A stretch of 64,000 bases of DNA from Liriodendron chinense. Taxonomy: Eukaryota; Streptophyta; Magnoliopsida; Magnoliales; Magnoliaceae. A program made the position numbers and the translations under genes. This document shows positions 41,409 through 53,049 of the stretch, one piece after another. The number at the start of each line of letters is the position of its first letter. The first letter of the stretch is position 1. The stretch covers positions 999,050 to 1,063,049 of the forward strand of contig ML058459.1 of NCBI GenBank assembly GCA_003013855.2, read 5' to 3'. The notes beneath the pieces are model-generated. The model had not been told where the DNA came from. It was given only the letters and a program-made list of their open reading frames with translations, and made no database searches.

Positions 41409-43126
41409 AAGTCTTATAATGCTTAAGTGATTTACAAATGAGGGGGTCTTCCCCTTATATAGACCTAAGATGATTAAGAAGTTCTCATCTAAGGTCAAAA
41501 TTATGCTAAGTGGCACTCATCCAATGGCCAAGAAGTCTCTAAAAAGGTTCAATAGAATTTCACATAAATCTAGCCCAAAACACTTGTAGATATTTTTAGA
41601 ATTTTTTAGGAATCTGTAGACAACTCTACTACCTTTTAGAATACATATTATTTACAAGTGTCTTAGTGTAGAATGAAGGCAAAAAATTGGCTAAGTCATA
41701 GCAAAGCTTCTAAGCTTGTGACAATTCTCCACCTCCTAATGTGTTGACACCCTCATCAAGCATTCTTTGATGAACCTACGTATGTGGTCTTCGAACTACT
41801 ATGCAGTATCAGTGTGCAATTCGTACTTGCTTTGCTCTTGGGTAGTTCCATTTACTCAGTATTTCGTATGTATAAGGACTCCACATTTAGTCGTCTTACA
41901 TTCGTCTAGTATGGGCTCCACTTCCTTCTTAAAGTCAAAATAGTCACCAGTGTCCACCTCAACACACCTCGTGCAGGGTCTTCCACAACCTCATGATATG
42001 GCTTCAACATGTTGACATGTAAGACAAGATGATCTTCAGCTAAGTGGGAAGCTAAAGTTTGGTAGGACACTGTGCCTACCTTCCTAACAAAGGGAAAGGT
42101 CTTGTAATGCTATACCAACCCATAATGCACCTTCCTTAACACCTTGAATTGATGGGGTAGTACCTTCATTATCACTTTATCCTGTTATACTCGATACACT
42201 ATCACTTTCCATCTGCCCACTTCCTCGTGTGCTTAGCGGCTTCTATAACTATGTCTTGGCAATGTCGATCCTCTCTTGTGAAGTCTTAGCAAACCAATAT
42301 TCCATTGGACTCTTTCTTGTATAATCCTTCATCAGAGTGTGAGGAGGGAGTGGTTGTTGCCTCATTGCAAGCTCAAAAGGGTCATGCCAAGACATCTCAC
42401 TCCACTGCAAGTTACAGAAAATTTAGAAGTTACATGCAATCCTTCTGGTTGGCACCGTAGACACATCTACTCTCTTTGTCTTGCCATTTGTTTGAGGGTG
42501 GAAGCTCATGGAGAAGTATAGTTGCATCCCTAACAAATTAAACAACTCAGCCTAAACTGGCCCATGAACCTGGAATCCCCATCGCTCACAATGTCCTCAG
42601 GGATACCCCAATACTTCACCACATTCTTGATGAACAACTGTCCCCCCCTCCTCTATTATGCAATCTGAATGTTACATACTAGGAGAATTAATCTACCACC
42701 ACCATAGTCAATTTGCAATTTCCCACCTTAGTCAATGTCAAGATGAAATATGTAGATATGCTTAAACAAGGTTGCTTGATATGAAGTATGTAGATATGCT
42801 CACCCAAGGTGGCATTGGCACTGGTAATGGTTCCAACAAAAACCATCCTACTTCTTGTGCTCCACCTTGGCTTGCCGGCATACAAGGCAAGTACACACAT
42901 AAATCTTTACATCGTCCCTCATATTTAGCCACTAGTCTCTTGCTTCGACGAGGGCCTAAGTCCGATGTTGGCCCGAATGACCAGCCCATCACATGTCATG
43001 GTACTCTAGCAATTTTCATCATAGTTCACCTCATTTAGTCGATATAGTTGATCTCCTTTAGTGACCAAAGAGCACCCAGAGTCTCTTCATCCTCCCCTCA
43101 GCAATCTCCATTAAGCTCTTTGCCTT

Positions 43127-43257
43127 CTTTCTTTTTGTTTTTTTTTTTTTTTTAAACGCATACACCCTCACATCCACACACACCACAATGGGTACTCGAA
43201 CCCATGACCTTAGTGTTGAAACTCTTATGACTCTACCACTAAGCTATAAGTAGGGAC
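43127..43257 (-). mobile_element. tRNA-derived SINE, second copy, with poly-A tail
   Basis: On the minus strand it reads TAGCTTAGTGGTAGAG (A box) and GGTTCGAGTACCC (B box), then a GTGTG-rich body and a long A tail (T run on plus, 43138-43154). The flanks CCATTAAGCTCTTTGCCTT and CCATTAAACTCTTGCCTT are a target duplication with one substitution and one gap. It shares GGTCATGGGTTCGAG with the copy at 41284-41408. Confidence 0.85.
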
Positions 43258-43482
43258 CCATTAAACTCTTGCCTTGGTTTCATGCTCTATTACTCTTTTT
43301 GATGTAGTCTGCTTTCCTACTTAACGCATCGACCACTTGGTCGGTCCTCCCAGGCTGGCATTCCAAGATCATGTCAAACTCCGCAAAGAAGTTTTACAAG
43401 CATGCTTGCTATGGCCTCAACTTCTTCTGAGTCTAAAAGTAATTTGTAGCTACATTATCTGTCCTAACCATAAACCTTAACC

Positions 43483-44359
43483 TGATGCAGGGGCATGCGA
43501 TGACCTAACCCTAGATGCGTGTATATTCAGTTGGAAGATATTCAAGTAAGAAAATTAACAACTAACTATTTTCGCTCAAAAGGAAACTAACAAATATCAA
43601 CATGGAGATGAGATCCGTCCGTCCGGATCATGCCCCTTAGCATAAGAATCACATAAATCGTAAAATAGGGAGGATTTAGGAATATGAGGATATCCCAGAT
43701 CTAGCATAGACCAGTCCATAATCAAGTTTGGATTCGGTTCTCATGGCTAGGTATCCCTCTTTTCCGATCAAAACAAAATAAGTAGATTTGGGAAAGAACG
43801 AATGTGATGAGGAAGGAACATGTTCGAGATGAAGGATAACACATGTGATAAAAATAGAAAATCGTACCTTTCCTGCACCTTGAAGAAATAGAGACGAGAA
43901 AAATATGAAAACCGGGGTGAAATCCTCAACACCTGAGGGCCAATCCTGAAACCGTAATCTCTTGAAACAAGAGGAAGAAAAGCAGCCAAAATTTGTTTTC
44001 ATTCAATGATTTTGAAATAGGGTTTCTTACATTATATATAAGTTACGAAAATAAAAAGTGTACTAGAGTACCTGAAAATAAAAAAAAATAACATAAAACG
44101 CCTAAACTAAATAACAACACTAAAAAAATACCTAGAAACAACGAAATAAACAGAAAAGCACCTAAAAGTAAATCTGCTCCATGGTCCAGTGGTTATGATG
44201 CTCCTGCGCGATCTTACAGCTCACACACTCGTAACACGTCAGAAAATGGGTCCAATGGGCCCAACGTCCATCCACATTAGCTCGTCTGCTCCAACACTCA
44301 ATCTGCAACGTCACCTCCTTTAGTACACTCTAAAGGGTGCACCACTAATGTCCACATCA
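43483..44359. mobile_element. Solo LTR, 877 bp, target duplication TAACC
   Basis: It starts TGATGCAGGGGCATGCGATG and ends AATGTCCACATCA, with TAACC at 43478-43482 and 44360-44364. It aligns over its whole length to the solo LTR at 5903-6768, with scattered transitions and small gaps. Confidence 0.9.
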
Positions 44360-45162
44360 TAACCCCAGAAGATAATGTCTCTAAGCTCTTGAGCAAATGT
44401 CTCTGAGTTCTTGAGCAATGCACCATAGCCATCATCTTCTTCACTTACAAAGTCTACACTGCGTCGTGTCATTGAGCTCCCTGCTTTTATAGGCTATGGG
44501 GTGCTCCTCCTACACGAGCACTCTCCAACAGCGACCAAAATTGGTTCATCCGTGACAGCTTGCTTTAAGTCATTGAATGTCTCTTGACAATCACTTGCTC
44601 AAAGCTGCTTGATCCTTCTTCACTAGGTTCGTGATTGGTGCTGCACTCCTCGAATAGCCTTTGATGAATCATTGATAGTAGTTGATGAGGCCACAAAAGG
44701 ACTACATTTGACCAACCTTGATGGGAATCTCCCAGTCTCATATCACCCACACCTCACTGTCCATCCACATCTTCCCATCCTCGATTCAATGTCCAAGGAA
44801 GCATACCTTGGTTTGTGCAAAGGAGCACTTCTCTTTCTTCACATACAAAGCGCTCTCCTTCAACTCTTGGAAATCACACCTAAATGCTTCACATCATTCG
44901 CTAAGATATTGCTATAGACGATGATGTTGTCCAAGTATATTGCTATGAAGCTATCCAAGTAGGGGTGGAAGATCTTGTTCATAAGGGTGTAAAACATTGT
45001 TGGAGCATTATTTAAGTCAATTGGTGTACTAGGAACTCAAAATTTCTTCATACCTTGTGACGCAAGCTATCTTCGGCTCATCACCTTCTGCTCGGGGTAG
45101 TATCCTGATCTTATTTTCAACTTAGAGAAGTAACACGCTTCTCCCAACGGGTCAAATAAGTT

Positions 45163-46394
45163 TGTTAGGAAAGATTTTATTTCTCTTGTATTTTTTTTTT
45201 CTTTTTTGCTTAGATTTAATTAGGTATGAATGATTGTAATCTTCCCAATTGAGGCTATTCCTCCTATATATATTCATAGCATTATACTTAATGAAATATA
45301 CAAAAAAAAAAAAAAAAAAATCTCTCCTAAATTTATTTTCTATCATGGTATTAAAGCACAAAGTGCTCCAAATGAATCTTTGTTGGTTATCCTTTTGCCC
45401 AACGGGGTTATCGAGTTTACAATCTTGACTGAAAATGTATTTTTACCTCTCGAGATGTTACATTCATCGAGAATACATTTCCATTCAATTCTCCACCTAC
45501 CATCTCTGATGCATCCACTCCTATCATTCTCATGTTAATCCTTGAGGCAACCCTTGATAATTCTTCATCACCATCAATCCTCACCACTCCTGATCTTGAC
45601 CCTTTACCCTCAACTGTTCCACCTTCCTCTAGCCTTTGTCATTCTCATTGTCCTGATGCTCAACCTATTGGACTCGAAGATTACATATGTCCTACTCTAC
45701 CACCCACCTCCTCGCCTACTTCACTCACTACACAACCCTCTATAGGTACATTTTATCCCTTATTCAACTTCTTTTCATATAAATTTTTTTTTCTAATCAT
45801 GTTGCTTTCCTTTCCTTAATTTCTCTCATGATGAGCCGATATCATTTTCTTAAGTTGTTAAACTTCCTTATTGGCTTAACATAATGGCAACAGAAATTGA
45901 GGCATTAGAGCAGAATCCAACATGGACCTTACACCATTTACCATCAGGAAAAAACTATTGGCTGTAAATGGGTGTACAAAGTCAAACATCATGATGATAG
46001 TACAATTTAACTATTTAAAGCACATCTAGTAGCAAAAGGGTATAATCAAGTTGAAGGGTTAGACTATCATGACACATTTGCTCCTATTTCCAAACTTGTC
46101 ACAATACGTTGTCTTTTGGTTGTCGCTATATTTGCCATTGGACAATACACCAACTAGATGTCAACAATATTGCTTTCCACCATGGAGATTTACATGAAGA
46201 AGTTTATATGAAAATTCCACCAGGTTTTGCGAAATAGGGAGAGCAACATCTTGTCGATTGAACAAATCTCTTTATAGTCTCAAACAAGCATCAAGAACAA
46301 AAAGGGTGGATATCATCAATCCTCAGCAGCTTATTCACTTTTCACCCATTCTACTGGAACTTCATTCACTACGGTTCTTGTTTATGTGGATGAT
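45163..46394 (+). mobile_element. Truncated Copia element with short LTR and RT fragment
   Basis: A 183-bp LTR (TGTTAGGAAAGA to TTTTCTATCA, 45163-45345) is followed directly by the primer site TGGTATTAAAGC. Gag to integrase are deleted. From about 45885 the reverse transcriptase remnant reads EIEALEQNPTWTLHHLPSGK, then VAKGYNQVEGLDYHDTFAPI, and ends at VLVYVDD near 46393, the catalytic box. The next element begins immediately. Stops and a frame change are present, so it is non-functional. Confidence 0.8.
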
Positions 46395-47889
46395 TGATAA
46401 GTACCTAATATTGTATAATTAACCCTGGTTGTTAGGGGCATTATCATTGTTTTTCCGATTAATTATCCCTCATTAGATTAATTTTCAATGTTCGTGTGAT
46501 CAGGAAAGGTTGCGCAAGATTCGATCCAATCAAGGCGTTTAAAGGCCCAAAAGAGAGCAAGATCAACTATCGGGGTAGCCTTGAAGGAAACTAGACCGTA
46601 AAACTGAAGGGATGGATCATGTTCTACAGTGGACCGCATCACAATCACTCTTTGGAAATCCAGATTGTGCCTGTTTGTATGATCGTGATCAAGCAAGCAT
46701 GCAAGTTTGAACGGTCAAGAATGAATGTCCACATGAGGGACCAACTGTGCATCAAGGTGGGCCACACTTTCATGAGCATCAGATCAATGGCCCTGATCAT
46801 CCAGCACTATGGACCATACCATCATCTCCAACAATCCAATGAAAAATCAATGGAGGTTGCTCCTCACACGTGTGCCCATTCATTTCATCCAATATAAGCA
46901 ACATCCACACGTGTGCATCCATCCAACACCAGCAAGATGGTGACCGTCCATCTAGCCATCACATGGACGTCCATTTCATCTCAGCCATCCAAGGAAGCTG
47001 CAACACATCATCCATCAATATCAGCACCCACCATCTCAACCATCCCTGTCAAACATGTTCAACTCATCATTGAGGCCACTGCAGCAAGATCAACAGCGGC
47101 ATCAAGCTGCTGAGGTTCGGCCCATCATCACCATCAGCAGCCGTCCATCCAAGCTGCACCACCAACCATCCATCAGCAGGAATGTGTGCAACTCATCTTT
47201 CATCCAAACCATCCAACCGTCCATTCCAAGCAGCAATCCAAGCTACTCCAGCTCCGACGTCCAGGTGGACTCCACCAGATCATCCAACGGCTGGAATTTA
47301 CTAAGCAAGAGAGCTCTCTCTCTCTCTCTCTTTCTCCTTTTCCATCCTTGGGCCAAGCAAATGCTTTCTCCATCCTCTTCCATCCATGAGCTCCAAACCA
47401 AAAAGTAAAGTTTGCTTTGGGCATTCCAAGCCTAACTCCTAACCCAAACCTAAAAAGCAAAACTATTGGCTTGGAAGTGCCACCTCATCATCCAAACCTA
47501 ACTCCAAGCCCAAACCTAAAGAACTTTTGCTTGAAGTGCCACCTAGGCTTAGAGCTTCTCATGAGGCTATAAAAGGAGCTCAACCCCTTCTCATTCTCAT
47601 GATCCTTTCTCATCTCACAATCATCCCTCAAATCCCATTCTCTATAACTCCTCTCTTCTTTAGTTTTCTTTCTTTCTTTTATAGTGTAGAATAGTTTTCC
47701 CTTTTGTAGAAGTTAAGTCTTCCATTTATAGAATGGTTAGCTAAACCTCTAGCTAAGGCTAGGGGTGAAGCCTTTGAAGAAATTTGCAAGCTTTGGTTCT
47801 TTTTGTTCAACTTTGTGTGGTGTAAATGTTGGAGTTCTCTTTGGTTGATTGGTTCGGTTATCCACCTCAACGGACGCTATTGTTGTGTA

Positions 47890-48305
47890 AGCCCCTTGAT
47901 CCATCGTCGACTCCGGGCACATTGGATGCTTTGGATCCCTTGCACACAAATTATCTAGTTCATGATCGATAAAGTCCCTTGATCTATTGTTGACTCCAGG
48001 CACGATGGATGGGTTGGATTCCCTACGGTCATCGAGCTAGTGTAGGTAAAGTCATCGATCTATAAAATCCCTTAATCTATTGTAGACTCTGGGCACATTG
48101 GATGCTTTGGATTCCCTGCGATCGATAGACGAGATTTTAATAGTTGGATCGGTCAATCAAAGCTTCCTATCTTGTAAGTATGCATTTGATCGTATGAATT
48201 GTGATCTTATCGGTTGACTTGTTGGCAAAGTTGTTGATCTGTACAATTTCTTGATCCATTGTCAACTTCGGGCACAGTGGATGCTTGGAATTCCCTGCGA
48301 TTAAC
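47890..48305. repeat. Four irregularly spaced copies of a 50-bp motif in the LTR
   Basis: The core CTTGATCCATTGTCGACTCC followed by GGGCACATTGGATGCTTTGG and ATTCCCTGCG occurs at about 47891, 47971, 48069 and 48251. Copies are 75-90 percent alike by eye, with unequal spacing and related sequence between them. Confidence 0.75.
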
Positions 48306-48897
48306 TAACGAGTGTTTCATGGTCAAATCAATCGGTTCAGATCACCATCTTTTATGAAATATGCAAGTAGTTTAACCGTTTCATCTTTCGATTGGAATAA
48401 ATCTTTATTCGATTCCAGTTGAGTTATAGTTGGACCAATGAATCAAACCTGGTGGATAAATCAAAGGTGGATCCCTAATGCCTTAGTCCCTTTTTCTATT
48501 TTTGTCTTTCATCATACACACAGCTTGCTCCACTCTCGTGGATAATTCAGATTTTATCTCTCCCACCTAAACTAATTCCTCTAAGTGTTCTTAACCTCAA
48601 TCCCTGTGGATCGACCTCGGTCTTACCGAGTATTTTACTACTTTGCTACATGCACTGGGGTGTACAATCTTCGAGTTGTAGCAAGTTTTTGGCGCCGTTG
48701 CAGGGGATTGGCATCGGTTTAAGAATATTTTTGGCATTGGTTTATGTATATATATTGTCAATAGTTTACTAACTTGTTTGCTTTATTTTTAGGGATTATC
48801 CTTAGTTGTACATTCTTCTTCTCGGGTAACATCCTTCCTTCTTTCCTCTTTTACTATTATTTCTCGATTTTCTATTGTTTTCAATTAAAGTGTTATC

Positions 48898-49197
48898 ATG
48901 CCCGTGCATGATGAGTGGACACAGAAATACGCTAAAATTCTTCTAGAAGATGAAAGGCAATCAAAGCACAATGTTAGAAAATGCTCCATGCGTGATTATC
49001 TACATGAGAACAATGTTCCACTGGTTAAAACGTTGCGTGAGTATTGGAATGAGAACAATGTTCCACCGGTTAAAACGTTGCATGAGTATTGGAATGAGAA
49101 CAATGTATATCATGCTACACCGGTTAGGTCGATGCATGAGTATTGGAATGAGAAAAAAGCATTGCACTCAATGAAATATAAAAAAATTCTTTCATAA
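48898..49197 (+). pseudogene. Gag-start-like ORF with internal 45-bp repeats
   Basis: An open frame of 99 codons follows the primer site and leader. It contains repeated blocks of the form EYWNENNVPPVKTLH, with unit starts at 48994, 49039, 49084 (54 bp) and 49138. The MRDYL start of the repeats is like the N-terminal gag of large plant Gypsy elements. The frame ends at a TAA at 49195 as the element is cut off. Whether any protein is made is unknown. Confidence 0.5.
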
Positions 49198-49200
49198 ATT

Positions 49201-51990
49201 CAAAGTTTGTTGTAAGATGGATTAGGTATTTTTTTTGTAAATTGATAGATTAAAGAAAGAATAAGAGGAGAAAAAAAGAGAATAAAAAAAGTTGGCAAAA
49301 GAGTAAAAATGTAAGTTAGGGTTAGATGCCCACACTCTCCCTTTTATATTAATAATAAAAAGTCGATATAACAAAAAAACTCTTAATAATAAAGTAAAAA
49401 TACTCTACGCATCTAAGATTAAAATAAACAAGTGACAATTAGAAGAAATAACTAAAAATAAAGTCTAGGTAGGCTGTACAATGGTATGACCCACATCCTC
49501 ATATCCATTAATACTCCCTCCCTAAAGCTGGAGCATAAATGTTGTGGATGCCATGGAGTATATGCATGTAGTTTGATTGTGACTAAGGGCCTTGGTAAAC
49601 ACATTGGCAAGTAGATCTTGAGACCGAACATATGGCGCATAGATTTCTCCACTAGAGACCTCGTGTATGGATTGATAGTTAACTTCAATATATTTAGTTC
49701 TTTTATAATAAACTGAATTATTTGTAATGTGGGATGCTTCCTAATTATCACAAAACAACTACATAAAAAGATTAATCGCAAATCTTATTTCCTACAAAAT
49801 TTCTTGATCCACACCAACTCATAAGTTGAATGAGTTAGTGTTTTGCATTCTGCTTTAAAGCTTGATCGGGCCATAATACTTTGCTTCTTACTTTTCTACA
49901 TAACTATATTTTCTTTCATAAACGTATAATACCTAGTAGTAGAATGCATTGCTCAGTCTAGTTTCCTCTATATAGAATTCCCTATCCCGGTACTCCTTAA
50001 AAATATTGTATAATTCAAACAGCTACATCCATGTGAGGTATCTTTGGGGAGCTCATAAACTAGCTCACCACACTTACAACATAATATGTATGGCCAAATG
50101 ATGGTGAAATAGATGTGTTTCTCAATTAATTAATCTTCTATATCTCCTTAGGTCTTCAAATATATCTTCTTCATTACTAACTAGTTTGTGATTTGAATCT
50201 ATATATTGATGTATTTATTGGCTTAGTACTAAGAATAGATGTCTCCGTAAGTATGTCTAAAACATATTTCTATTTAGACGGATTAATTCTTTCATTGAAT
50301 CTGACAACTATTATATCAAAAAAGCATCAAAGATAACTAAGATCTTTTGTGAGAAGGTACCTTTAAAATAATTTCTTAAGCTCATCAATCCTTTTACTGT
50401 CACTTTTGCTGTTAAATTTTTTTAAGCTCCTCAATCATTTTATTGCACTTTCTGTAATAACAATATCATCAACACATATTATTAACACAATAAGACCTAA
50501 TGCATTTTTTCGTGTAAAGATGAAGTGATAAGTATGACTTCGAACAAAGCTATAGTTCAACATAACTTTATTAAATTTGTCAAACCATGCACATAATGAC
50601 TATTTCAACTTATAAATTGTTTATTCAATTTACACACCTTATTTAGCTCCCCTTGAGTAACAAATTCAGGTGATTACTACATATAGATCTTCTTTGTGAG
50701 ATCCCCATAAAGAAAGGCATTTTTTATGTATAGTTGGAAGAGGGGTCAACCATAATTAATGGCCATAGAAAAGATAATACATGCAGTAATAGGAGAAAAT
50801 GTTTTAGTATAGACAACATCAAGGGTCTAAGAGTATCCCTTTGCGGCCAAGCAAGCCTTTAAATGTTCAATAGTATCATCAGAGTGAACCTTAATGGTAT
50901 ACACTCACTACGAATAACATGTTTACTAGTATGTAGACTGATGAGTCTTTCTACCCCTTTTGTAACAATGGTTTCTAGTATAACTTAGGAATAAAATTAG
51001 AGGATAAGGATATGCAAATCTACAGAAAGTGAGAGATAAATATTGAAATGACACATTGGAAAATATGGTGATTACCATATGCATGCTTACATTTTTCAAA
51101 GCAATAGGAATATTAGACATACTTAGAGAAGTTACTAGATCACTAACCTCGAAAGAGGATATAGTTGATGAGAATCATGATTGGTGACTTTTAGTTAAGG
51201 CACAATGGGAATGGAGGAGTCAGTAGAGGGTTAAGGTTGAATTATATCTTCTTCAACTGTAACAGGCACCAACATAGCATTTACTAAGAGATTTACGATA
51301 TTTTGAGACTGATACAGTGGACTCAAAAAATGTAACATTTGTACATATGTTGTCTTAAAAAAGGACTCTAACAATGATAATCTCTTTTGTTTTAAGAGTA
51401 CCTAAGGCAAGTACATTTAATGATTTTAAGATATAATTTATCCTAGACAAACTCCAATTGATAAATAGTATACATGTTAAAAAAACTTTACAAGGTAAAG
51501 AAAGCAACGGAATATCTGGGAGTAAAATTTTATGAGGGAATTTACCCATTGAAATAGTTGAGAGCATTTGATTTATCATAAAACATGCCATGAGTGCTGT
51601 ATCATTTCAAAATCTTTTAGGAGCATTAATATTAATTAATAAAGCATAAGTCATGTTAAGCAGTTGATGATTTTTCTATTCTGAAACACCATTTTGTTGT
51701 GGGGTATGGGACATTATGTTTGATACAATATACCTATTTTAGAAAAATATAAATTAGAAGATCAGGATATATATTTATTAAAAATGAAAAAACAACATAT
51801 TATCCTTAAAATATGGAATGAATGATTATGCATTCCAATGGTAATTCTTTTGTTTGTTGTAGACAACATTTTTTTGGTGGAGATGTTAAAAGGATTGTGG
51901 TCAAAGAGGGAGTGTTATCTCTTATAATCTTCAAAACTAATATTTGACTTTTTCACAGAAATTAATATCTACATTTTTAAAGTTTTTGTA
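49201..51990 (-). pseudogene. Decayed Copia pol remnant
   Basis: On the minus strand 51591-51355 reads MINQMLSTISMGKFPHKILL then PLLSLPCKVF, the conserved end of Copia integrase. Near 50500-50440 LIVLIICVDDIVI marks the RT catalytic box, with Cys in place of the usual first Tyr. The 49540-49470 region resembles the RNase H end and purine tract. Many stops. Both limits are uncertain, and an LTR may lie at 49201-49450. Confidence 0.65.
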
Positions 51991-52052
51991 ATCTTCAAAA
52001 TTTTTTTTTTTTTTTTTGTAGAGCAGTTAATATCCTACCCCCCTTCCCCCTG

Positions 52053-52074
52053 CTCTCTCTCTCTCTCTCTCTCT
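52053..52074. repeat. (CT)n microsatellite, 22 bp
   Basis: A short CT run lies between the Copia remnant and the CRM-like element; a T-rich run lies at 52001-52017. Confidence 0.9.
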
Positions 52075-52368
52075 AAGTAAAACCTTGAAAATGGAAAACA
52101 AAATAGTGTAGAAGTCGAATTATGTGGAAATTGAATCCATTTTTAAAGAACTCGATGTATCCAAACACCTATCGTATATAAACGTCCCTTCGCAGGCTCT
52201 ACCAACAAAATGGTGTTTCCATTTATAGCTTTGGACATGAAACGGAGTTCAATCAAATTAATAAGTTAATTAGTTTGGAGGAATTACATGCTACAACTCA
52301 TCAATAAACTCACACTCATATGCAATTGCCAAATCCTACTATTTAAAATACGATTTAGGTTGAATCTT

Positions 52369-53014
52369 TGATGTAAAGAAGGTTGCTAAGGTCTACATGG
52401 AGAAGATGGACTAAGGAAAGGACCAGAGGAAGTACCACAAGGAGCAAAGAATTCAAAAAAAAATCTCATGCTGACATCACTTGACGATCGGTTGCACGCT
52501 CTGATGACCGATCCTCTTGACTGGTCGAATTTACGAAGGAATACAGTCCAACCATTAGACGTTCCACGACCGGTTGTCCGGTCGGGTAACCTGACGACCG
52601 ATTGTCTGGCCGGTCGAATTTTAAGCAGAGAGAGGCCGAACTCTCTGGATAGTTGGGGATCACCGGCGACCGATCGCAGGCCCTTGCCGACCGGTCGCCC
52701 GACGCGCAGAGAGACCGCAAACTTTTTTTGAATTGTTTTCTTTTTGTTTTCGATTAGGATTCTTCCTAATCTCATTTTAGGGCTTTTGGTTTATTATTAA
52801 GCTATTTAAAGACTTTTATTTTCGTTGCGGAGGATTCATTATTCAATTTTAAGCAATTTTCTTTAAGATTTATCTCTGTTTTACTTGTGTTCTTCGAGTG
52901 CCCCTTGAGAAATCAAGGAAGCCCTGGTTGAGGATTCCCAGGATATCCATGGATTTGAATCAGTTATCCGCGAAAGTGATAGTAATTGATTTCGCTTTGC
53001 ATATGTCTGCGCCA
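52369..53014 (+). repeat. 5' LTR of the second CRM-like element
   Basis: 646 bp. Perfect ACCGGT at 52569 and 52690, with several one-base variants (GATCGGTTG, GACTGGTCG, CGACCGATTG). The 3' copy at 58105-58759 has perfect sites at 58243, 58339 and 58411. Confidence 0.92.
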
Positions 53015-53049
53015 AGTTGGTATCAGAGCAAGGAACAACCTCGGGAAGA

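Larger units (their letters stand above)
41110..45162 (-). mobile_element. Decayed Gypsy element with 3' LTR, disrupted by SINEs and a solo LTR
   Basis: The minus-strand LTR begins TGTCACAAGC at 41723 and runs left to about 41110 (left limit uncertain). A purine tract (AGGAGGTGGAGAAT on minus) abuts it at 41724-41737. Integrase remnants include CLVCRQAKVEHKK near 42890-42850 and VVKYWGIPEDIVSDGDSRF near 42630-42570. Reverse transcriptase remnants near 45140-44870 include FSKLKIRSGYY and IAIYLDNIIVYS, a degenerate catalytic box. The solo LTR at 43483-44359 and a SINE at 43127-43257 interrupt it. The 5' half is missing at 45163. Confidence 0.75.
46395..49200 (+). mobile_element. Truncated large-LTR element (Athila/Tat-like or LARD)
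   Basis: A long LTR, 46395-48683 (TGATAAGTACC to GAGTTGTAGCA), is followed by the primer site TGGCGCCGTTGCAGGGGA at 48690-48707, the type used by Athila/Tat-like plant Gypsy elements. The LTR is about 2.3 kb, with CATCCA-rich low complexity at 46860-47290 and a fourfold motif at 47890-48305. Only the leader and a short gag-start-like frame follow before other sequence begins at about 49200. No second LTR was found. Confidence 0.7.

Noticed and set aside
45230..45819. Plus-strand frames of about 100 codons
   Set aside because: They cover the Copia LTR, primer site and a Ser/Pro/Thr-rich linker; only the RT remnant downstream shows a family motif.
46619..47408. Overlapping open frames of 66-117 codons on the plus strand
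   Set aside because: They lie inside a long LTR, are biased by CATCCA-type low complexity, and show no family motif.
52386..52775. 129-codon minus-strand open frame in the CRM LTR
   Set aside because: It lies within the LTR; the high Arg/Gly/Pro content comes from CGACCGGTCG words, and the 3' LTR copy does not keep the frame.
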